Source: Owenia fusiformis
Lineage: Eukaryota; Annelida; Polychaeta; Sabellida; Oweniidae
Reading direction: 5' to 3'
DNA length: 64,000 bases
Assembly (NCBI GenBank): GCA_903813345.2
Contig: CAIIXF020000009.1
Coordinates: forward strand, 26,450,740-26,514,739
The notes beneath the pieces are model-generated. The model made no database searches, was not told the DNA's origin, and saw only the letters and a program-made list of their open reading frames with translations. Position 1 is the stretch's first letter. Every line of letters begins with the position of its first letter. The position numbers were made by a program, and so were the translations under genes. Shown here piece after piece: positions 58,740 through 64,000 of this stretch.

Positions 58740-59203
58740 TAGCTGTAGAACTTGGTGCCCCGCTAACATGTTTTACGAACTTCTAAAATAGCTAACAGAA
58801 AATAAGATGGCCGCTCAAAAGTTAATTTGTAGTATAACGAATTTGAAAAAAAACAATGGGCGGTTTTCTAACATGACGAATACAGTCTTTTTCGAAAAAC
58901 TTCTAAAACTGGAAACAGAAAACAAGATGTCCGTCTAAAAGTGAGACAGCTGTAGAACTTGGCACAATATTACAAGTGTACGAACTTCGAAAATGACAAG
59001 CAGAGAACGAGAAAATGTCTATCAGGTGTATAATTTGGTACCCTTAACATGCGTAAAGATTCGAAGAAAATTCGCCATAACGATATCCTTAGAAGCGCGA
59101 TAATAACATTTCGAAATTATTCTCACCTCGTTTCCATCCTGTCTAGTTCCTTTAACGTGTGTCGGGGGGGGGGGGAAATTTCCCAAAGATGCCCTATCAT
59201 ATT
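58740..59203. other. no recognised feature; poly-G tract
   Basis: Contains a run of 13 G at about 59164-59176 (TCGGGGG...GAAATTTCCC) and a weak duplication around GAACTTC.AAAAT..CAGAAAACAAGATG. No gene. Confidence 0.4.
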
Positions 59204-59466
59204 AGCACGTTCGGAAACAAATTTTATAAACAGGCCTCAATTTGCCGTTGAAATGGATCTCAAAATATTCACTGTAGTTTTATGAGTATTCTCTACAAGT
59301 ATGGATCGAGTAACTTCAATAGTATTACCGTAGGTTTGAAATGATGATGTTGAACTGATGTTAACGCCATTCCCATGATATTAAATTTAACTCTGCGCAT
59401 GCGCACCACTGAGAGAGCACGTGCTCATGATTGTTCACGTGATCGAATCCTGTAATTTGATTGTAG
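59204..59466. repeat. dispersed repeat, second copy of 11890-12145
   Basis: Matches from CACGTTC through GAAATGGATCTCA, GGATCGAGTAACTTCAATA, CTCTGCGCATGCGC and GAGAGAGCACGTGCTCATGATT to TAATTTGATTG, same strand. Confidence 0.7.
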
Positions 59467-60258
59467 ATGATGCAAGAGATGATGTAATGGGGAATCCCCG
59501 AATACGATAGCATATGAAAGAATTATGGGAGCTACTCACTCCTCCTGAACGTGTGTTATAAAACTAGTTACAGTAAATTATAAACGTGGGAAATATAGGA
59601 AAAATAAAAAGTCAATAATTTTGGTCTCAATTATCGACCTATTTCAAAACAGATTTTTAGATCACAAGAAATATCTTGATGATAGAACAATATTTTCAGT
59701 TTTTGAAAGGGCCTTAAAAAGTAATAAATAATACATGTATGAAATCTGAAAATGTAAAAGGCAATTGAGTATTGAGTAACAGCCATTAAAGCAGTAAAAC
59801 TTTAGTCTAAACAAAAGACTATGACCTGACGACTATTCTTTTTTTGTTCCACTTCCTAGAACCGAGGTGTTGTCCATTTGGAACTATTGCTTAGGTAGTG
59901 ATTTATTATTATGCTAATCTTCATTATGAATGATAATAAAATACAGATCTGACACTTCTGTTTACGAATAATTACAAACATTTAAGTGTAAAAAATGTGA
60001 AAATTATCAAATTAATTAGAAATGTTGATTAATTTGATATTTACATGAAACTATGTAATGCCCCCTCGCGTACCCTCTTTTTGTAACTAATCGAATGTGG
60101 GGGTGGAACGATCTATCGATAACAAGTTCTTAATTCTTTTATCTCCTAGATTGCTCTATATCATACTATTGTGTGCAAATGACGGGTTTCCAATTCAATA
60201 TTGTCATTTTGGGTAATATAATTTGACCTGTCCCGATCCATAAAATAGTTCTGATTTA
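59467..60258. other. no recognised feature
   Basis: AT-rich DNA. AAATTATCAAATTAATTAG..TTGATTAATTTGATATTT near 60000 is a short AT palindrome. Confidence 0.4.
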
Positions 60259-60430
60259 CAGTGGAACTTGTATATACGAACACCTCTCTCATTCGAACAC
60301 ATCCCAATATGAACACTTTTTCTTGGTCCAATTTTTATCTCCCATATTTATAAAACCTTGAAATATGAACACCTGCTTATTCGAACACATTTGACAGGTC
60401 CCAGAGGCGTTCGGAATAAACAAGTCTCGC
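60259..60430. mobile_element. pogo/Tigger-like MITE, degraded right end
   Basis: Begins CAGTGGAACTTGTATATACG after TA and continues with repeated TTCGAACAC and ATATGAACAC words. The right part AGAGGCGTTCGGAATAAACAAG is the inverted counterpart of CTTGTATATACGAACACCTC. CAGTGGAACCT-type ends with GAACACC repeats are usual in pogo/Tigger-derived elements. The final bases of the right end are not recognisable. Confidence 0.5.
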
Positions 60431-60584
60431 CGTATATGATTGCTAATATCGATATATACGTGACTTAATCTAGTTTTGTTCCCACTTATATCGCGAAGCA
60501 ATGTTATTGACAACTGGCTCTATTATCTTTCTTGTTTCCAATGCACTCGTTCCTGTACTTGTATTCTACACTAGCATTATTCAT

Positions 60585-60842
60585 TAGTAGCCGAGACAAC
60601 ACAAGTAAAAAATGTTGCATTTGTGGCATAAAATGGCAAATTTTGATTATAGACCAATAAGGATCAAATGTTCCCCTATATTTAACGAATAAATGATAAA
60701 TGATAACTAAAGCAAATAAAATTCTATGTTAGGATTTCTCTCGGAAATGTGTATACAAAATGCGGGGCATTAAATCTTTATTTAGTGAAGAAATGAGAGA
60801 AAATACATACAGACTTGGGATTTGTGTTGTCTCGGCTACTAC
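60585..60842. mobile_element. short MITE with TAGTAGCCGAGACAACAC ends
   Basis: The 18-mer TAGTAGCCGAGACAACAC at 60585-60602 has its exact complement GTGTTGTCTCGGCTACTA at 60824-60841. The inside (about 220 bp) has no coding sequence. Target duplication not clear. Confidence 0.7.
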
Positions 60843-62314
60843 TGTATATACTTACATACACAAGCTTCATAGCAAGTCTAATGTAAGATAAATTTCTTTA
60901 CGGAAAATGTCAATTTCCGAACTCTACAACTTTATCCAAAAGTCATCAAGCGTTCATCTATTAGATCATTATAAATATAAAAGATCATTATATTATACAT
61001 TTCAGATTTAACCTACTTATGAATATCTAATCCTCGCTTTTAAAGTGTAAAATTTAATTTGAAAATCATCAATATCGAAAGCATTTGCTGTAAGATTTGA
61101 CACAGGATCAATAACGTTTATGCCAAACTGCAGCTGATGAATGCTAAGACGGTTTGTCCACACGATTCGGAAAATCCGAATATAAGGGCATTTTATTTGA
61201 AAAGACCTATGGCCTTTCTGACATTTTGGGTAATGAAGATCAATGAACGCTGCTCTGTAGTGATTTATCGTATCCTAATATACCACCTAACCCAGTTGGG
61301 ACCAAGGAATTACCATAATCCTACTTGCAATTTTTCACCTTTTACATTTTACAGAATCCTGCCCCTTTAATTTGTCTCCTCTCTAATCGAAAGGTTTATA
61401 TGAGTGCTTTGTATTATACCTAGTTAAAGGCTACATGTATACATGGCTGTTCTTACAGGAATTTGAAGGGAATGTATTAACAAGGCATTGACATACAGAT
61501 TATCACCATCTGCCATTTGTTGCAGACACCGAGCCGAATACCAACCTCCGAACACCAACCGCCAAACACCGTCCACAAAAATATGTCACTACGTCTGGCG
61601 AAGACATAAAAATCATGCTAATGCCGGCGGTTTCCTTACAATCTCCATTGTATTTCCCATGAAACGAATAAAGATTATACACACATTTTATTCAAGATTA
61701 AAGAAAATAATTAAAAAAAGGAATGTCTCTTTAATTTTGCCAGATTTGTGACTCCTAACCTTTAAATCGATGAATTAGTCAAAATTGTTGCACTCTTTAG
61801 ATATTAACGGTAAGAGCAAGAAATATTGCCCTTATCAATTCTAATCGCTTTAAACTCATCAGCGATATATAGATAGAAGGCCGGGAAACAGGAAAGGGAA
61901 ACTCTATGTGAAATATTGTTTGTGATACGATCAAATGTCAAGCCAATCTAGTCGACAAAGACGGCCTATGAGTAATATCCTCTATCGGCAATTGATCGTA
62001 TTTTGTCTCCTAAAAATGGTTCAACCTTTAATCAAAACAAAAATAGACAGTACTATCTCATCCGAATCAGGTCATTCCCACGTAATGTATCCCGACGGTC
62101 AAAACGCCTTAGCAATCGCTCTTTAAGGCCGCGTTCCCAGTAACATTGGCCACGGCATATCTCATACGTTATGACAATATCAGCGCGCGCATAGCCATAT
62201 GGTTAGATAAGTAGCTTTTAAAACCTTAAGCGGGGTGAAATACCAAAAAGTTGACCCAAAGGCATTATAGATCGAGTCATTGATTCATTTTTACTTGTGT
62301 CTGCAATCATAAAG
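60843..62314. other. no recognised feature
   Basis: About 1.5 kb. Three plus-strand frames (61137-61370, 61488-61751, 61935-62126) were examined; they have no family features, no splice-supported extension and no repeat relation, so I leave them as non-coding. Confidence 0.45.
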
Positions 62315-62316
62315 TA

Positions 62317-62941
62317 CAGGGTGTCCCGAAAGTATAGGGGCCCCCAAGGCAGACATATACCAATGTCTCCATAGTGTTATATATCATTTAAAGCTCATTC
62401 AAAGTTACATTGATTTGCCAATATCATGGTTCAACTCACAAATGGGAAAAGGTTACAGGTATTTCAAAATATAGGGTTTAGACAAAATTAAAGTCAGTTT
62501 TACACCAAAATAATAACTCTATTTGTCTCCTAGGCCATGTTAACAGCAGCAATGCTTTCCATATATGACCTTAAATGCGCTTGAAATAGGGTTGTGGCAT
62601 TTTGTAATCCTTTAAAACCTTTTTAAGGCATTTTAGAAGAGTTAACTTGGAGTATATACCCCCAACGTCCTCTTTTTTAACACAATATCCATCCTATCTT
62701 CGACAATATTTTAGGTCACATTCAGGTCAGGGCTGTTTCCAGGATACTGAATTCAACTGTATTTTTGGCCAAACGCTAAGTTTTAAAATGCCTGTAACTT
62801 TTTACCATTTGTGAGTTGAACCATAATACTTGGCAAATCAATGTAACTTTAGATGAGCTTTAAAATGATATATGACAGATACCATGGAGACATTGGTGTA
62901 TGTCTGCCTAGGGGGAGGGGGCATACTGTCGGGACACCCTG
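62317..62941. mobile_element. TA-flanked long-TIR MITE, same family as 17270-17912
   Basis: Ends CAGGGTGTCCCGAAAGTATA and complement CAGGGTGTCCCGACAGTATG, TA at 62315-62316 and 62942-62943. Shares with the 17.3-kb copy AGGCAGACATAT, CCAATGTCTCCATAG, AAAGTTACATTGATTTGCCA, CAAATGGGAAAAGGTTACAG and GTTAACAGCAGC. Confidence 0.85.
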
Positions 62942-62943
62942 TA

Positions 62944-64000
62944 GACACGACTATCTAGAAAGGGTCTACATGTAAATGGCTTGCTTGCAAGAGCCAATTG
63001 CAAAAAGTGAGATTCGAAAAATATCTTTTCTACAAGTAATTGCAGTAAGAATGAAAAATTTGCTTTGATATTGATATGTAATGATAGCCCATTAGGTTGT
63101 GGTAATTCTATTAAGAACAATTATTGTAGAAAATTAGGTATTTCTGGCCTTAAAATGTCCCTTTATTCAAAAGGTATTGTTGTCAATTCGAATTATATAA
63201 TTCCTATTTTACCTATTAAATGGTAATTGTACATCCCAATATCCATTATATTAGTTCTTGGCAAATTGTATGAATATAGGGCTCATAAAAATGTGGACAT
63301 AATAACAAAATAAATTGTAGTTAAATGCTTTATATATCCAGATGGAGACCAGGCTGATTAGATAATTGTATTAAATAAGATATTGCTGCTGAATAAAAAA
63401 AGATGAACATTATGAGCAACCTTTTTCAATTAGTGATTTTTGAAAACATGTGCCGACAGAAGTTTTGGTGATCTTCTGGACTTAGGCACACAATACAGGA
63501 ATACTGATGATGACTAATCACAATGTGCATTGGTACTGCCCCATTCGGTACCTTACCCTTATAATGTTTCACGCCATATGACATTAACAGTTACATGATG
63601 TGAATTTAAATGATATGACATTTACAGTTGGATGATATGCTTTTTACAGTACATTCGCTGTTAGATCAATCATCTCAATATTGACGATTCCTGTCGCATG
63701 GGTTCACTTGGAGAAATATATCACTAACACTTTTTCACAGGCGTGTAACGTAAATGTTACCTACTGTAGGGTGAGGTATAGATCCCAGCACATGTATCGC
63801 TATGTTTCCTTGGTCTAATAACGAACGATGTGACTTTAATCAATATACTGATGGTTCAATGAAATCATTCGTTAGTTGAAAGATGTTTTATAAGAGGGCA
63901 GCGCCAGATAGTACTAAGCAAATTTGGCAATATAATAAATTGCAATAAAACAGTATGTACATGTACGAGTATATACAAAAGTATTTACAAAAATTAATCG
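62944..64000. other. no recognised feature
   Basis: AT-rich DNA to the end of the window without genes or terminal repeats that I can support. Confidence 0.45.

Noticed and set aside
61935-62126. 63-residue plus-strand frame (MSSQSSRQRR ...)
   Set aside because: Low-complexity start, no family features and no supporting context.

Overview
The window looks like intergenic and intronic DNA of an invertebrate animal. It is AT-rich, has very low coding density and one spliced class A receptor family, and is dominated by animal-type transposons (a non-LTR retrotransposon, TA-target mariner-like MITEs, Harbinger-like elements, fold-back elements). The sequence does not let me name the species or phylum. 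There are no bacterial features, tRNA genes or CRISPR arrays that I can support.

Host genes: two minus-strand first coding exons (4335-4837 and 35281-35792) encode the extracellular N-terminus through TM3 of two closely related neuropeptide-type GPCRs. Each ends at a GT splice donor that splits the Arg codon of the DRY motif (phase 2). They are about 31 kb apart, share a 254-bp stretch with no differences, and diverge sharply on both sides of it. I could not recognise exons for TM4-TM7 inside the window.

Mobile DNA, left to right: a mariner-like fold-back MITE (515-1431); a palindrome (2420-2562); a fold-back element R1 (5466-7951); a nest at 11.9-14.8 kb in which a TTA-flanked Harbinger-like element carrying a broken MADF gene sits inside a TA-flanked MITE; a 3.5-kb inverted-repeat element (15035-18502) holding a GTTACGCGG element and another MITE; a TIR element at 20.8-22.7 kb holding a MITE and a LINE fragment; and a nearly intact LINE (23731-28658) inserted in one arm of an inverted repeat whose other arm (30285-30672) preserves the empty site. 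Further right are a second uninterrupted TIR element (31396-32051), a MITE with 38-bp perfect ends just upstream of the second receptor exon (36216-36692), more GTTACGCGG elements (38.6-40.6 kb), and a 6.65-kb TAA-flanked element (44022-50671) inserted in a second R element. That R element's right end has been tandemly triplicated as 3 x 623 bp (51132-53001). A 2-kb tandem-repeat element (54369-56364) and several small MITEs follow.

Two insertions (the LINE and the 6.65-kb element) have a matching empty site elsewhere in the window, so their ends and target duplications are read directly rather than guessed. Stretches between these features hold no gene that I can support; they are listed so the reader knows they were examined.
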